64,000 nucleotides of DNA from an uncultured bacterium. Lineage in GTDB: Bacteria > Bacteroidota > Bacteroidia > Bacteroidales > Bacteroidaceae. Below the pieces are notes generated by a model. The model saw only the letters and a program-made list of their open reading frames with translations, was not told the DNA's origin and made no database searches. The stretch lies in assembly GCA_945829425.1 (NCBI GenBank), contig CALZUQ010000001.1, positions 1 through 64,000 of the forward strand. Reading direction: 5' to 3'. Position 1 is the stretch's first letter. Every line of letters starts with the position of its first letter. Below are positions 17,941-27,093 of this stretch, piece after piece. The position numbers were made by a program, and so were the translations under genes.

Positions 17941-18144
17941 ATGCAGTTGAAATTGGATTATAGCTTATGTGACGGATATAAGAGCAATACTCAAAAGATG
18001 AGGGTTGTCACAGAAAAGTGGGTAGAACAGAATATGTTTTGCCCTATTTGCGGTCGTCCTCATCTTCATCATTATGCAGCCAACATGCCTGTGGTTGATT
18101 TCTGCTGTGATGATTGTAATAATGACACCTATCGACGTTTATGA
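17941..18144 (+). pseudogene. Truncated DpnI-like (Dam-replacing protein) restriction endonuclease
   Basis: The 67 residues match the N-terminus of DpnI/Dam-replacing-protein enzymes, which cut methylated GATC. DGYKSNTQKMRVVTEKWV is followed by the zinc-knuckle cysteines CPICG and CDDC and the catalytic-Asp segment MPVVDFCC. Complete family members are about 250 residues and continue with an ELKSK-type stretch holding the catalytic Glu and Lys. Here the frame ends at NNDTYRRL just before that point, and none of the three frames downstream carries it, so a deletion rather than a simple frameshift is likely. The promoter is intact. An active copy would attack DNA modified by the adjacent methylase if both act on GATC. 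Confidence 0.75.
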
Positions 18145-18164
18145 CATATTGGCTTTGATTCTGT

Positions 18165-18317
18165 GATCAATAATTAACAATAACCATAAGCAAACGACTT
18201 ACATGGTTTTTATAATATACACTTGAATATCAGTCATTTATAAAATTGATCTTTTTTGATCACAAAAGTCAAACTATGATCTTTTGTCCACTATCTCAGG
18301 ATATTCCATTACCTTTG
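18165..18317 (+). promoter_or_regulatory. Methyltransferase promoter region with four GATC sites
   Basis: GATC occurs at 18165, 18248, 18258 and 18278, three of them within 34 bases just upstream of the -7 element TACCTTTG (18310-18317). A TTTG at 18283-18286 is 23 bases from it, slightly long for a -33. Adenine methylation of these sites could control the gene; this is inference from position only. Confidence 0.5.
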
Positions 18318-18325
18318 CAGCCGCA

Positions 18326-19237
18326 ATGGAATATCTGTCGGACATACACAGCAAAGAGGCATTTTATGCGTCGCCGAGAAAGGATTTTACCCTATTTATG
18401 GGAGACTCTTTCTCGACTATGCCTGCCTTTTCCTTTAAGTTTGACATGATATTCGCCGACCCTCCATATTTTCTTTCTAACGGAGGCATATCGTTGCAGA
18501 GCGGCAAGGTGGTATGTGTGGACAAGGGAGCATGGGACAAAGGCAAGAGCCATGAGGAGATGAGGGAGTATAATATGGAGTGGCTGCGGTTATGTCGTGA
18601 GAAACTGAAAGAGAACGGCACGATATGGATCAGCGGAACATATCATAACATCTTTTCTGTTGCAGAGTGTCTAACAGAACTGGGATATAAGATACTCAAC
18701 GTCGTGACGTGGCAGAAAGCTAACCCTCCAGCGAATATCTCTTGCCGTTTCTTTACCTATTCTACAGAGTTCGTCATTTGGGCGAGGAAAGAGAAGAAGG
18801 TGGCGCACAAATTCAACTATGACATTATGAAACGCCTCAACGGGGGAAAACAGATGACGGACGTATGGCGGCTGCCAGCAATAGGGCGGTGGGAGAAGTC
18901 ATGCGGTAAACATCCCACGCAGAAGCCTTTGGCATTGCTGACACGAATAATCCTCTCGTGTACAGACCCCGGCGACTGGATCCTTGACCCTTTCAGCGGA
19001 AGTGCTACCACAGGCATCGCGGCAAATCTCTGTGGCAGACGTTTTGCCGGAATAGAGCAAGAGGAGGAGTTTTGCCGTATGGGCAAGGCACGCCGTGAGG
19101 AGCTGGAGAATATGGAGTTACGCGCATATCTCAAACGCCATATTGCCGACCTCATGACGCTTGAAAAGGTTGAAGAGCCGGACATGTTCGCTTGTGACGA
19201 ACCGCAAGGGTATAACCTCCCTTTCTGCCCTGTGTAG
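18326..19237 (+). CDS. DpnA-like adenine-specific DNA methyltransferase (beta class)
   Basis: SAM-dependent DNA N6-adenine methyltransferase of 303 residues. The catalytic DPPY (D45-Y48) precedes the SAM motif FSGSA (223-227), the beta-class order. MIFADPPYFLSNGGIS, a VDKGAWDK segment and the CGKHPTQKP region closely resemble DpnA of Streptococcus pneumoniae, which modifies GATC, including single-stranded DNA. An in-frame TTG at 18284 exists, but the promoter -7 lies at 18310-18317, so ATG 18326 is the likely start and the mRNA may be leaderless. No intact nuclease gene is adjacent, only the DpnI-like remnant. GATC specificity is inferred from similarity. Confidence 0.85.
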   Translation: MEYLSDIHSKEAFYASPRKDFTLFMGDSFSTMPAFSFKFDMIFADPPYFLSNGGISLQSGKVVCVDKGAWDKGKSHEEMREYNMEWLRLCREKLKENGTIWISGTYHNIFSVAECLTELGYKILNVVTWQKANPPANISCRFFTYSTEFVIWARKEKKVAHKFNYDIMKRLNGGKQMTDVWRLPAIGRWEKSCGKHPTQKPLALLTRIILSCTDPGDWILDPFSGSATTGIAANLCGRRFAGIEQEEEFCRMGKARREELENMELRAYLKRHIADLMTLEKVEEPDMFACDEPQGYNLPFCPV

Positions 19238-19359
19238 GTTTTCTGAGTCATTAGCTGTTTCTCATGACCTCAAGATCCTTAATCCCGGACAGACTATAGC
19301 GTGTCTCAGCTACCGCTTTGTCTATGGCAGTGACGGAGTGAGCTTTCTGCTCCCCGCCG

Positions 19360-19689
19360 TTATTTTTTCTGCTCTTCTTGCAGCAGAAGCCTTTTCCTTT
19401 CTATCATTTTCCCTTGGCGCTCTCCGCAGTACCCGCCCAGACTTCCGTCAGCTGCGACGACCCTATGACACGGCACGTCAGGTGCGAAAGGATTACGTCG
19501 CAGAGCCTGTCCCACAGCCTGTGGGCTGCGGCATCCTATCCTTTCCGCGAGTTGCCTGTACGTCACTGTCTCTCCCCTTGGAATGTCGAGGAGCGCCAGA
19601 TACACTTTCCTTTGGAACTCTGTTATCGTGCCGTCGTTCCTCACCACATCCCTCATTTCATCACTGTCCTTACTGCTTCTTCTTGTCAT
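19360..19689 (-). CDS. Methylated-DNA--protein-cysteine methyltransferase (Ogt/ATL domain only)
   Basis: Repairs O6-alkylguanine by transferring the alkyl group to its own cysteine. The 109 residues are the C-terminal domain of the family alone. TEFQRKVYLALLDIPRGETV is followed by the helix-turn-helix region SPQAVGQALRRNP and the active-site PCHRV, with C74 as acceptor. The usual N-terminal domain is absent. Because Cys is retained, this is an alkyltransferase rather than an ATL protein with Trp. Translation may start at Met1 (19689) or Met12 (19656). A -7 element TAACTTTG (minus) lies at 19732-19725. It converges with the methyltransferase gene. Confidence 0.87.
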   Translation of the reverse strand: MTRRSSKDSDEMRDVVRNDGTITEFQRKVYLALLDIPRGETVTYRQLAERIGCRSPQAVGQALRRNPFAPDVPCHRVVAADGSLGGYCGERQGKMIERKRLLLQEEQKK

Positions 19690-19724
19690 TCCTTCCCCTT
19701 ATGCTGCCTTTTCGAAACCATATG

Positions 19725-19732
19725 CAAAGTTA
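19725..19732 (-). promoter_or_regulatory. -7 element for the alkyltransferase gene
   Basis: Minus-strand TAACTTTGCA, about 30 bases upstream of the first start codon. No exact -33 is found. Confidence 0.5.
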
Positions 19733-20640
19733 CACATTTTCTGTCATTCATGCAATTTTTATGCATCAAAAAAATGTAAAAAAAGAGAAGATTTTCAAGT
19801 ACTTACATAGCTCGACATTAGCGTGCTTGCAAAAACCAAAAAAACTACTGCACGACAGGCAAGGTTTCCTCAAGGTAACATAGAGAAAACTCGAGAAAAT
19901 AAGAGGACTTATAATGTAATAAATGTAATTTTTTAACGGTTCTCCGAGGAACTGGTACATCTCCACAACCATACGTGGGGTGGGAGGCTGCACGTTGTAT
20001 CGGCATAGTTTAGAACAGCTCTTTTTTTGCACAGAAGCTTGCGGGGATTGTTTTCGTTCCAGCACTTTGTCGTCCGCGACGAGGGGAACTGCCAGTATAG
20101 ATGAAACCTTGCACGCAAAGATGTTAAACAAGATTAATGTGGGTTCTGTTAATTCCCACCATAATTCATGAGGCTTTTGCGCCCTCAGAAGTCGAGCCAC
20201 AACCTGAAGAGTGCGGCACGTCCTTCGCTGACGCTTATCTCAGACTTGAACGGCGGTTTCACCTTCACCCCTTTGCGTCCTCACTCCTTTAAACAGTGCT
20301 GTAAGCGAATCTTTGCTTGATATTATGTTAAAGTGTCATTTTTACGATAAGTCTCGGATTATTTTTCATTTCCAATTCATGACCACGAGAAGTAGAAAGA
20401 GTAAAAAATACACTTGTTTTTCTGCATCCAAATAGTCTGTTTGAGAAAAATGCTGGTAAATAAAGGAAATGTCGTGATACGGAAGAAAAACGGATATAGT
20501 GCGTTAAGTATCTGTATCTTTGTATATTATAAAGATAAATATTCGTTTTTTAGATATTGAGTTAACATAACTACTTATTTGCTTAACTTAGTTTAACAAA
20601 AATAATCAATAAAACATGGTTGATTTACGTCAATAATGCT
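19733..20640. other. 900-base spacer without a recognisable gene
   Basis: Both strands are interrupted by stops. A 144-codon minus frame (19766-20200) has no family features and no consensus promoter. A minus-strand reading at about 20290-20185 looks codon-like but has no start. The segment 20300-20640 is AT-rich and leads into the promoter of the structured RNA. Some of this may be relic sequence. Confidence 0.4.
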
Positions 20641-20648
20641 TAACTTTG
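20641..20648 (+). promoter_or_regulatory. -7 element of the candidate RNA gene
   Basis: TAACTTTG followed by CA; the -33 is poor. It places a transcription start near 20654, ahead of a folded region with a strong terminator. Confidence 0.5.
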
Positions 20649-20651
20649 CAT

Positions 20652-20935
20652 CGGAAAATCAGTGAGGTCGGCAGTAAGACATTGGTTTTACACCCTCCAT
20701 GAAATACGATAAGCCATATCGTGGGAGGGGAAAACGGCAGCTTCAATACTGCACGAGATGAGCCGTCAACCCCTTTATCCTATTAGCATACTGACAAGAA
20801 CTAAACAAGGCTAAACCAATCTTTGTAATACCTATTATAAATCTTCCACATGCGGTGGATTACTTACTTAAGCTTAAAAACACTTTAAAAAATGCAGGAG
20901 ACAGGCTGTGCAGCTTGTCTCCTGACGCTTTTTGG
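20652..20935 (+). ncRNA. Candidate structured non-coding RNA with rho-independent terminator
   Basis: There is no coding frame here, but several consistent helices. A long-range stem ATTGGTTT (20681-20688)/AAACCAAT (20813-20820) encloses two hairpins. The first is CCCTCC (20693-20698)/GGAGGG (20724-20729) with inner ACGAT/ATCGT. The second is ACGGC (20734-20738)/GCCGT (20762-20766), which can be extended by GGGG/CCCC in competition with the first. The 3' end is a strong terminator: CAGGAGACA (20895-20903)/TGTCTCCTG (20916-20924) with inner GCTG/CAGC, then ACGCTTTTT. A -7 element lies just upstream. About 280 bases. It could be a 6S-like RNA or another Bacteroidales RNA; I cannot match it to a known family from memory. 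Confidence 0.6.
20895..20933 (+). terminator. Rho-independent terminator of the candidate RNA
   Basis: A 9-bp perfect outer stem plus 4-bp inner stem, followed by CGCTTTTT. This is among the clearest terminators in the window. Confidence 0.8.
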
Positions 20936-21085
20936 GTAATTCCCGACGCTTTTTAGATAATTCCTGACGCTTACAGGTTTACAGGTAATAATTTGCTTAC
21001 AGGTAATTACTTATGCTTACAGGTGATAATTGATGCCTTTGAGGTAATTATTGACGCCTTTGAGATAATTACTGATGTATCGAAA
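20920..21085. repeat. Degenerate tandem repeat array, about seven units of 20-25 bp
   Basis: Units resemble GACGCTTTNNGGTAATTNN. They begin in the terminator's T-run and continue with variants such as GACGCTTTTTAGATAATTCC, GCTTACAGGTAATTACTTA and GCCTTTGAGGTAATTATT. Imperfect copies and variable length indicate an old, drifting array. No open frame spans it. Function unknown. Confidence 0.65.
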
Positions 21086-21281
21086 AATGAAAAAACGCCG
21101 TGTGCCGTTACCAATACCATGCTAAAGTCACAAATATCCCATTGTATAAAAGTAATGCTATAAGAAGCCTGGTAGCTGAAAATCTGTTAAATTTCCGGGA
21201 CGCAGATAGATTTATGTCAATTTTGCACGTCAAAAATACATTTATAATAACAAAGAAGGGGAGAATTAAGCATTTTTTATA

Positions 21282-21289
21282 TACCTTTG
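21282..21289 (+). promoter_or_regulatory. -7 element of the glycogen synthase gene
   Basis: TACCTTTG followed by CA, 21 bases before the ATG at 21311. The -33 is not clear. Confidence 0.5.
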
Positions 21290-21310
21290 CAAATAATATT
21301 TTTTTATAAG

Positions 21311-22963
21311 ATGGATAAGAAACAGTTATTCCCGGAATATATTTTTGAATCGAGCTGGGAGGTATGTAATAAGGTTGGTGGTATTTACACCGTTCTCTCT
21401 ACGAGGGCGAAGACTCTTCACGATATGGTTGGAGACCGTCTGATATTTATCGGTCCCGACTGTTGGAAAGAGAAAAATTCGCCTTTCTTCGAGCCAGACA
21501 GCACCCTTCTTGAGAATTGGGAAAAGAAGGCTAATGCAGAAGGATTGAAAGTTAAGGTAGGCCGTTGGACCATACCTGGCAGACCTATAGCAGTACTTGT
21601 AGACTTTACACCGTATTTTGAGCGAAAGAATGAGATTTACGCCAAGCTATGGGAGAAATACCATGTTGACTCACTCCATGCATACGGTGACTACGACGAA
21701 GCAAGCATGTTCTCATATGCTGCGGCATTGGTGGTGGAAAACCTTTACAGCTATCTCTGCCTCTCTTCTCACAAGGTGATATACCATGCCAACGAGTGGA
21801 TGTGCGGACTCGGCATGCTTTACGTCAACGACCGTCTGCCGAAGATTGGTACGATATTCACTACACACGCCACAAGTATAGGACGCTCCATAGCAGGAAA
21901 CAACAAGCCGCTATATGACTATCTTTGGGCGTATAACGGAGACCAGATGGCTGAGGAGCTTAACGTCGAGTCGAAACACTCGATAGAGAAGCAGTCGGCA
22001 ATATATGCCGATGCGTTCACTACGGTGTCGGACATCACGGCGAGAGAGTGTCATGAGCTGCTCGGAAAACCATGTGACGTGGTGTTGCCTAACGGATTTG
22101 AGAACGACTTCGTGCCGAAGGGAGCGCAGTTTACGAAGAAACGCAAGGCGGCGAGAGAGAAGATCTTCCGCATTGCCAACTGCCTCCTCGGAGAGACGTT
22201 CGATGACGATACGTTGATAATAGGCACCAGCGGAAGGTATGAGTTCCGCAACAAGGGAATAGACGTGTTCATAGAGTCTATGAACCGCCTGCTGCGCGAC
22301 ACCCGTCTGAAGAAGAAAATCATAGCCCTCGTAGAGGTTCCGGGATGGGTTGGCTCTGCGCGTGAGGATCTGAAGGAACGTCTGGACTCCGGCGAGACAT
22401 TCGTTACGCCGATGGATTATCCTGTCCTTACACACTGGCTGAACAATATGACTCACGACAACGTCCTCGACTCGCTGAAGCAGTATGACATGTGGAACAG
22501 GAAAGAGGACAACGTGAAGCTGATCTTCATACCGTGTTATCTCAACGGCGACGACGGAATATTCGATATGGAGTATTACGACGTGGTGATAGGCAACGAC
22601 CTCTCGGTATATCCGTCGTATTACGAGCCGTGGGGATATACCCCGCTGGAGTCTGTGGCGTTCAAGGTGCCTTGTGTCACGACAGACCTCGCCGGCTTCG
22701 GAGTGTGGGCGAACAGCGTGAAGGGTGAGCCGTCGGAGATTGAGGACGGCGTGAAGACCATCCACCGCACGGACTATAACTACTCGGAGGTGGCAGACAC
22801 GATAAAGGACACCGTGGTGAAGTTCGCCTCGATGACTGACGCACAGGTTAAGAAAGCACGCTCGGCAGCCGACAAGCTGTCGAAGAAAGCATTGTGGAGC
22901 GAGTTCATAACCTACTACCTCGAAGCGTATGACATAGCTCTGAGAAAGGCGGAAAAAAGATAG
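21311..22963 (+). CDS. GT3-family glycogen synthase
   Basis: Elongates glycogen from a nucleotide-sugar donor. The N-terminal signature SWEVCNKVGGIYTVLSTRA is that of GT3 (the animal/yeast-type synthase), not bacterial GT5 GlgA. Later segments HANEWMCGLGMLY, TTHATSIGRSIAGNN, VLPNGFEND and the C-terminal donor-site region YPSYYEPWGYTPLESVAF also fit. The 550-residue length from ATG 21311 matches; an in-frame codon 8 residues earlier lies on the promoter side. The phosphorylase gene follows 274 bases later, a pairing seen in Bacteroidales. The spacer 22964-23237 shows nothing clear. Confidence 0.93.
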   Translation: MDKKQLFPEYIFESSWEVCNKVGGIYTVLSTRAKTLHDMVGDRLIFIGPDCWKEKNSPFFEPDSTLLENWEKKANAEGLKVKVGRWTIPGRPIAVLVDFTPYFERKNEIYAKLWEKYHVDSLHAYGDYDEASMFSYAAALVVENLYSYLCLSSHKVIYHANEWMCGLGMLYVNDRLPKIGTIFTTHATSIGRSIAGNNKPLYDYLWAYNGDQMAEELNVESKHSIEKQSAIYADAFTTVSDITARECHELLGKPCDVVLPNGFENDFVPKGAQFTKKRKAAREKIFRIANCLLGETFDDDTLIIGTSGRYEFRNKGIDVFIESMNRLLRDTRLKKKIIALVEVPGWVGSAREDLKERLDSGETFVTPMDYPVLTHWLNNMTHDNVLDSLKQYDMWNRKEDNVKLIFIPCYLNGDDGIFDMEYYDVVIGNDLSVYPSYYEPWGYTPLESVAFKVPCVTTDLAGFGVWANSVKGEPSEIEDGVKTIHRTDYNYSEVADTIKDTVVKFASMTDAQVKKARSAADKLSKKALWSEFITYYLEAYDIALRKAEKR

Positions 22964-23237
22964 GCACGCCTCGATGGTAATGGTGGAAAAACGGCAGTAT
23001 GCTAAAAAAAACTTGCATATACAGCAACAGGTAAAGCCAAACACATGTACAATGTACAGTGGTTTTGTTAGAGCTTACGTATAGAATACTGGTGAAACGT
23101 AAATGTATATATATATTATAATTAGGTAAAAGTTGGAGCCTTGTCCTTCGCATGTCTGACGAAAGTGAAGTGGCAAGCCCCTTACCCCAGGAAAGGTAAA
23201 AAGTATTCAACTATTTAATAAAAAGGTAAAAGAAGAA

Positions 23238-25799
23238 ATGAAAATCAAAGCAAATTATGTCAATTCTCCTTCATGGAGAGAGTTGACAATCAAGTCTACT
23301 CTTCCAGCAGAACTTGAATGCCTCGATGAGATTGCCCACAACCTTTGGTGGTCATGGAACTATGAGGCGCGTGACCTCTGGCGTTCGCTCGACCGCGAAC
23401 TCTTCGAGAAATGCGGAGAGAACCCAGTACTCCTCCTTGAGAAGCTGCCTTACGAGCGTAAGGAGGCTGCCGCAAAGGACAAGGAGATTATGGCAAAGGT
23501 GAAGAACGTGTATAAGCTCTTCACAGACTATATGAAGCAGCCGGTGGACAAGACACGTCCTTCTGTAGCTTATTTCTGTATGGAGTACGGCATCAGCCAG
23601 GTGCTGAAGATATATTCCGGTGGTCTCGGAATGCTCGCAGGAGACTATGTCAAGGAGGCGTCAGACTCTAACGTTGACATGTGTGCCGTAGGTTTCCTCT
23701 ACCGTTTCGGATATTTCAAGCAGTCTATATCCATGGAGGGCGACCAGATCGCCAACTATGATGCGCAGAACTTCAACTCACTGCCTATCATACGCACCCT
23801 CGACCCGGCAACAGGACAGCCGCTCGTCGTTGACGTGCCATATATGAACTATATGGTTCACGCTTCGGTATGGACAGCACAGGTAGGACGCGTGAAGCTC
23901 TACCTCCTCGATACAGACAATGACATGAACTCTGAGTTCGACCGTCCTATAACACACGCCCTCTACGGTGGTGACTGGGAGAACCGTCTGAAGCAGGAGA
24001 TTCTCCTCGGTATCGGCGGTATGCTCACACTCAAGAAGCTCGGTATAAAGAAAGACATATACCACTGCAACGAGGGTCATGCTGCACTCTGCAACCTCCA
24101 GCGTCTCGTAGACTATATCAAAGAGGGCATGACGTTCAATCAGGCTCTCGAACTCGTTCGTGCTTCAGGTCTTTACACATGTCATACTCCGGTGCCGGCA
24201 GGTCACGACTACTTCGACAAAGACCTCTTCGGAAAGTATATGGGCGGATACCCACAGATGCTTGGCATTTCATGGGATGAGTTCATAGGTATGGGACGTA
24301 CAAACCCTAACGACCCTAACGAGAAGTTCTCTATGTCCACATTCGCTCTCAACACATGTCAGGAGTCTAACGGTGTGTCACGCCTCCACGGATGGGTGTC
24401 ACAGAAGATGTTCGCTCCGATATGGTCAGGCTACTGGCCTGAGGAGAACCACGTGGGATATGTCACCAACGGCGTACACTTCCCTACATGGTGTGCTACA
24501 GAGATGCGTGACATCTATGCCAAGTACCTCGACAAGAAATACTTCACCGACCAGTCGAACGAGACATACTGGCACGGCATATACAACTGTCCGGACGCAG
24601 AACTCTGGGAGACACGTATGATGCTGAAGAACAAGCTCGCAAAGTATATCAAGATGAAGTTCAAGGACGTATGGCTCCGCAACCAGGGTGACCCGGCACG
24701 TGTCGTGGAACTCCTCCAGCGCATCAACCCTAACGGTCTGACAATAGGCTTCTGCCGCCGCTTCGCGACATACAAGCGTGCTCACCTCCTCTTCACAGAC
24801 CTTGAGCGTCTGAACAAGATTGTCAACAATCCGGAATATCCTGTGACATTCCTCTTCGCAGGAAAGGCACACCCGGCAGACGGTGGAGGACAGGGACTCA
24901 TCAAGCGTATCTTTGAGATAAGCCAGCGTCCGGAGTTCCTCGGAAAGATTATCTTCCTTGAGGACTACGACCAGCAGCTCGCACGTCGCCTCGTATCTGG
25001 CGTGGACATCTGGATGAATACTCCGACACGTCCGCTTGAGGCTTCCGGAACATCAGGCGAGAAGGCTGAGATGAACGGTGTCGTAAACCTCTCTGTCCTC
25101 GACGGATGGTGGGTTGAGGGCTACCGTGAGGGTGCCGGATGGGCACTTCCTGAGAAGCGTACATACCAGAACCAGGGCTATCAGGACCAGCTCGACGCTG
25201 CAACGATCTACAACATGCTTGAGAACGAAATCATTCCTCTCTACTACAATAAGAACGAGGAAGGATATTCTGAGGGATGGCTCCAGGTTATCAAGAACTC
25301 TATAGCAACCATCGCGCCGCACTACACCATGAAGCGCCAGCTCGACGACTACTATGAGAAGTTCTATAACAAAGAGGCTAAGCGTTTTGCAGAACTTTCT
25401 GCAAACGACAACCAGAAGGCTAAGGAGATTGCTCTCTGGAAGGAGACTGTGGCAGAGCGTTGGGACGCCATACATGTCGTAGAGAAGTCTACTAATGTCG
25501 ACAACGGACTTGCTACAGGCCAGGAGATGGACATCCGCTTCGTCATTGACGAGCAGGGTCTTAACGACGCTGTAGGTCTTGAACTCGTTGTTCTCAAGAA
25601 CGACATGACCGACACCGACCGTGAGATCAAGCGCGTGATACCTTTCGAGGTAGAGAAGGTTGAGGGCAACCTCTATACTTTCCGTGCGCGTTATGTCCCT
25701 TCTACAGCAGGTTCTTACAAGACTGCCGTACGTATGTATCCTAAGAACGAGGCTCTTCCTCACCGTCAGGACTTCGCATACGTGAAGTGGCTCTCATAA
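23238..25799 (+). CDS. glgP: Alpha-glucan (glycogen) phosphorylase, GT35
   Basis: PLP-dependent enzyme releasing glucose 1-phosphate from glycogen or maltodextrin. The 853 residues begin with the DUF3417-type N-terminal region ([13 protein letters not shown]) characteristic of the alpha-glucan family phosphorylases, followed by YFCMEYGIS and [12 protein letters not shown]. The PLP-binding stretch is [14 protein letters not shown] with Lys609 as the cofactor lysine. The C-terminal 100 residues form an extra domain usual in this subfamily. The gene ends at a good terminator. Together with the upstream synthase it forms a small glycogen-turnover locus; a branching enzyme is not in the window. 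Confidence 0.95.
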   Translation: MKIKANYVNSPSWRELTIKSTLPAELECLDEIAHNLWWSWNYEARDLWRSLDRELFEKCGENPVLLLEKLPYERKEAAAKDKEIMAKVKNVYKLFTDYMKQPVDKTRPSVAYFCMEYGISQVLKIYSGGLGMLAGDYVKEASDSNVDMCAVGFLYRFGYFKQSISMEGDQIANYDAQNFNSLPIIRTLDPATGQPLVVDVPYMNYMVHASVWTAQVGRVKLYLLDTDNDMNSEFDRPITHALYGGDWENRLKQEILLGIGGMLTLKKLGIKKDIYHCNEGHAALCNLQRLVDYIKEGMTFNQALELVRASGLYTCHTPVPAGHDYFDKDLFGKYMGGYPQMLGISWDEFIGMGRTNPNDPNEKFSMSTFALNTCQESNGVSRLHGWVSQKMFAPIWSGYWPEENHVGYVTNGVHFPTWCATEMRDIYAKYLDKKYFTDQSNETYWHGIYNCPDAELWETRMMLKNKLAKYIKMKFKDVWLRNQGDPARVVELLQRINPNGLTIGFCRRFATYKRAHLLFTDLERLNKIVNNPEYPVTFLFAGKAHPADGGGQGLIKRIFEISQRPEFLGKIIFLEDYDQQLARRLVSGVDIWMNTPTRPLEASGTSGEKAEMNGVVNLSVLDGWWVEGYREGAGWALPEKRTYQNQGYQDQLDAATIYNMLENEIIPLYYNKNEEGYSEGWLQVIKNSIATIAPHYTMKRQLDDYYEKFYNKEAKRFAELSANDNQKAKEIALWKETVAERWDAIHVVEKSTNVDNGLATGQEMDIRFVIDEQGLNDAVGLELVVLKNDMTDTDREIKRVIPFEVEKVEGNLYTFRARYVPSTAGSYKTAVRMYPKNEALPHRQDFAYVKWLS

Positions 25800-25843
25800 G
25801 ACATACGCTTTTTACGGCAAATGTCCATAAACAGTATATTATC

Positions 25844-25872
25844 AAGCCAGGAGATTCGTCTTCTGGCTTTTT
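25844..25872 (+). terminator. Terminator after the phosphorylase gene
   Basis: AAGCCAG (25844-25850) pairs with CTGGCTT (25863-25869), with inner AG/CT, and is followed by TTTTC. It lies 45 bases after the stop. Confidence 0.75.
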
Positions 25873-25980
25873 CTGTACCATTCACGTTGTTTTTTTATAG
25901 GCATAAAATATTTTTTTTATAGGCATGAAGCAAATTTTTCATAGGCAAGGCTTTTTTAGCGTGTTTCTCGGCAAAAAAAT

Positions 25981-26010
25981 GGGATTAGTTATCTCACGAC
26001 AACTAACCCC
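25981..26010 (-). terminator. Minus-strand hairpin with T-run in the spacer
   Basis: GGGATTAGTT pairs with AACTAACCCC (one mismatch). On the minus strand it is followed by ATTTTTTT (25980-25974). It is preceded by short TATAGGCAT repeats at about 25898-25945. It may be a second stop for minus-strand transcription, or part of a lost gene. Confidence 0.4.
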
Positions 26011-26202
26011 GATAACCTTAATAATCTAATACCATGAAAAACACATTGCAAAATTACATTTTTTTTAACTAATACACAAATATTCCGACATGTTTTTTTT
26101 AATATGCACAAAAAAGGTTATTTAAATCAATTTGAAGCGGAATAAAAAATGACAGGAAGAAAAGGGAGGAAGAAAAGGAAGCATGAGAAGGATAATATTG
26201 TA

Positions 26203-26270
26203 GTGAAACATGAGAATGGGAGAAGTTGTGAAACATGAGAAGGCGTGAGATGGTGAAACATGAGAAGGGA
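26203..26270. repeat. 25-bp-period direct repeats (GTGAAACATGAGAA)
   Basis: GTGAAACATGAGAA occurs at 26203, 26228 and 26253, exactly 25 bases apart, and a partial copy (GCATGAGAAGG) is at 26181. The flanks are purine-rich on the plus strand. No coding frame runs through them. Confidence 0.75.
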
Positions 26271-26296
26271 AAAAGAGGACCAGGAACAGAAAAAGG

Positions 26297-26350
26297 AAAA
26301 GCAGGAAATCTCTCGAAGGTATCAATGACCATGAGTGATTTCCTGCTTTT
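26297..26350. terminator. 14-bp perfect hairpin downstream of the lptC-like gene
   Basis: AAAAGCAGGAAATC (26297-26310) pairs perfectly with GATTTCCTGCTTTT (26337-26350), with a 26-base loop. Stem ends are A/T-rich on both sides, so it can act in either direction. It lies 49 bases beyond the minus-strand stop codon at 26399. Confidence 0.65.
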
Positions 26351-26398
26351 ATAAGGTAAAGCTGAATATAGACAAACGGCTTGGCAGAGTGGAAGTTG

Positions 26399-27082
26399 TC
26401 AGAGACTCTTCTTTATTGGAGCCGTAGGCTGTCGTTTCGGTGGCACTACGACGGTAGAGTCCTGCTGTTGTGGCACAGGCTCCTCCTTCTTGTCGAAGTC
26501 GGCACTTTCGAACGAGCCTTTTGAATTTGTCACGAGGTATTTCGTCATGCGTTCGTCGCTCTTGAAATATGTTCCTTGCATGGTACGTTCCGGCGTGATG
26601 ACTTTCGAGAACATATTGCTGTAGAACTCTCGCCGCATTTGGTCCCAGAAGAGTTCTTCGCTGGCGAAACGTAGTCCGTCGACGGTTCGTATGCGTACGT
26701 TTCCTCGCAGCTCCCACAGTCGTTTCTGGTCGAAATAATACGCCGTGTCAGCCTGTACGTATGCCTCGATATGGAATTTCTCGTCGAACTGTTCCATGAA
26801 TATTCCTTTCATGAAGAGCCAGCGTGAGGGTACCCTGACGGTGTTCACCTCCCATTGCTCCGCCACGATGCGGTATTTCATTATTCCGGAGTCAGAGATG
26901 AGTGTGTTCACACCGTAAGACGTCATCATGGAAGCCGAGTCACGGTCGTGGACAGCCGGTGCAATATGCTCCTTCTCCTTACTGCACGACCCGAGGATCA
27001 TGGCAGTGAAGAGAAAAACATTCAAAGATACAAATGCCTTGCGCAGATGTATCTTTGACATATACTGTTTCTGTTGTATCAT
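26399..27082 (-). CDS. lptC: LptC-like LPS export lipoprotein
   Basis: Periplasmic bridge component of the Lpt system. The N-terminus contains a lipoprotein-type signal, FTAMILGSCSKE, with lipid-bearing Cys, followed by a single LptC-type beta-jellyroll (about residues 55-190) with the family-like text YRIVAEQW and AYYFDQKRLWELRGNVRI. The C-terminal 35 residues are polar and Gln/Pro/Lys-rich. Start may be 27082 or Met8 at 27061. It lies 11 bases after the outer-membrane protein gene on the same strand. The LptC assignment is by motif resemblance. Confidence 0.8.
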   Translation of the reverse strand: MIQQKQYMSKIHLRKAFVSLNVFLFTAMILGSCSKEKEHIAPAVHDRDSASMMTSYGVNTLISDSGIMKYRIVAEQWEVNTVRVPSRWLFMKGIFMEQFDEKFHIEAYVQADTAYYFDQKRLWELRGNVRIRTVDGLRFASEELFWDQMRREFYSNMFSKVITPERTMQGTYFKSDERMTKYLVTNSKGSFESADFDKKEEPVPQQQDSTVVVPPKRQPTAPIKKSL

Positions 27083-27093
27083 GACATTAACCG

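Noticed and set aside
18145..18240. Frameshifted remainder of the DpnI-like gene
   Set aside because: None of the three plus frames shows the ELKSK segment or later DpnI motifs, so deletion fits better than a sequencing-type frameshift.
19161..19883. Plus-strand frame of 240 codons overlapping the methylase end and the alkyltransferase gene
   Set aside because: It overlaps two supported genes, lacks a promoter and has no domain features.
20185..20290. Minus-strand codon-like reading of about 30 residues ending in a stop
   Set aside because: No start codon, no recognisable family and no promoter; possibly a relic but not supportable.
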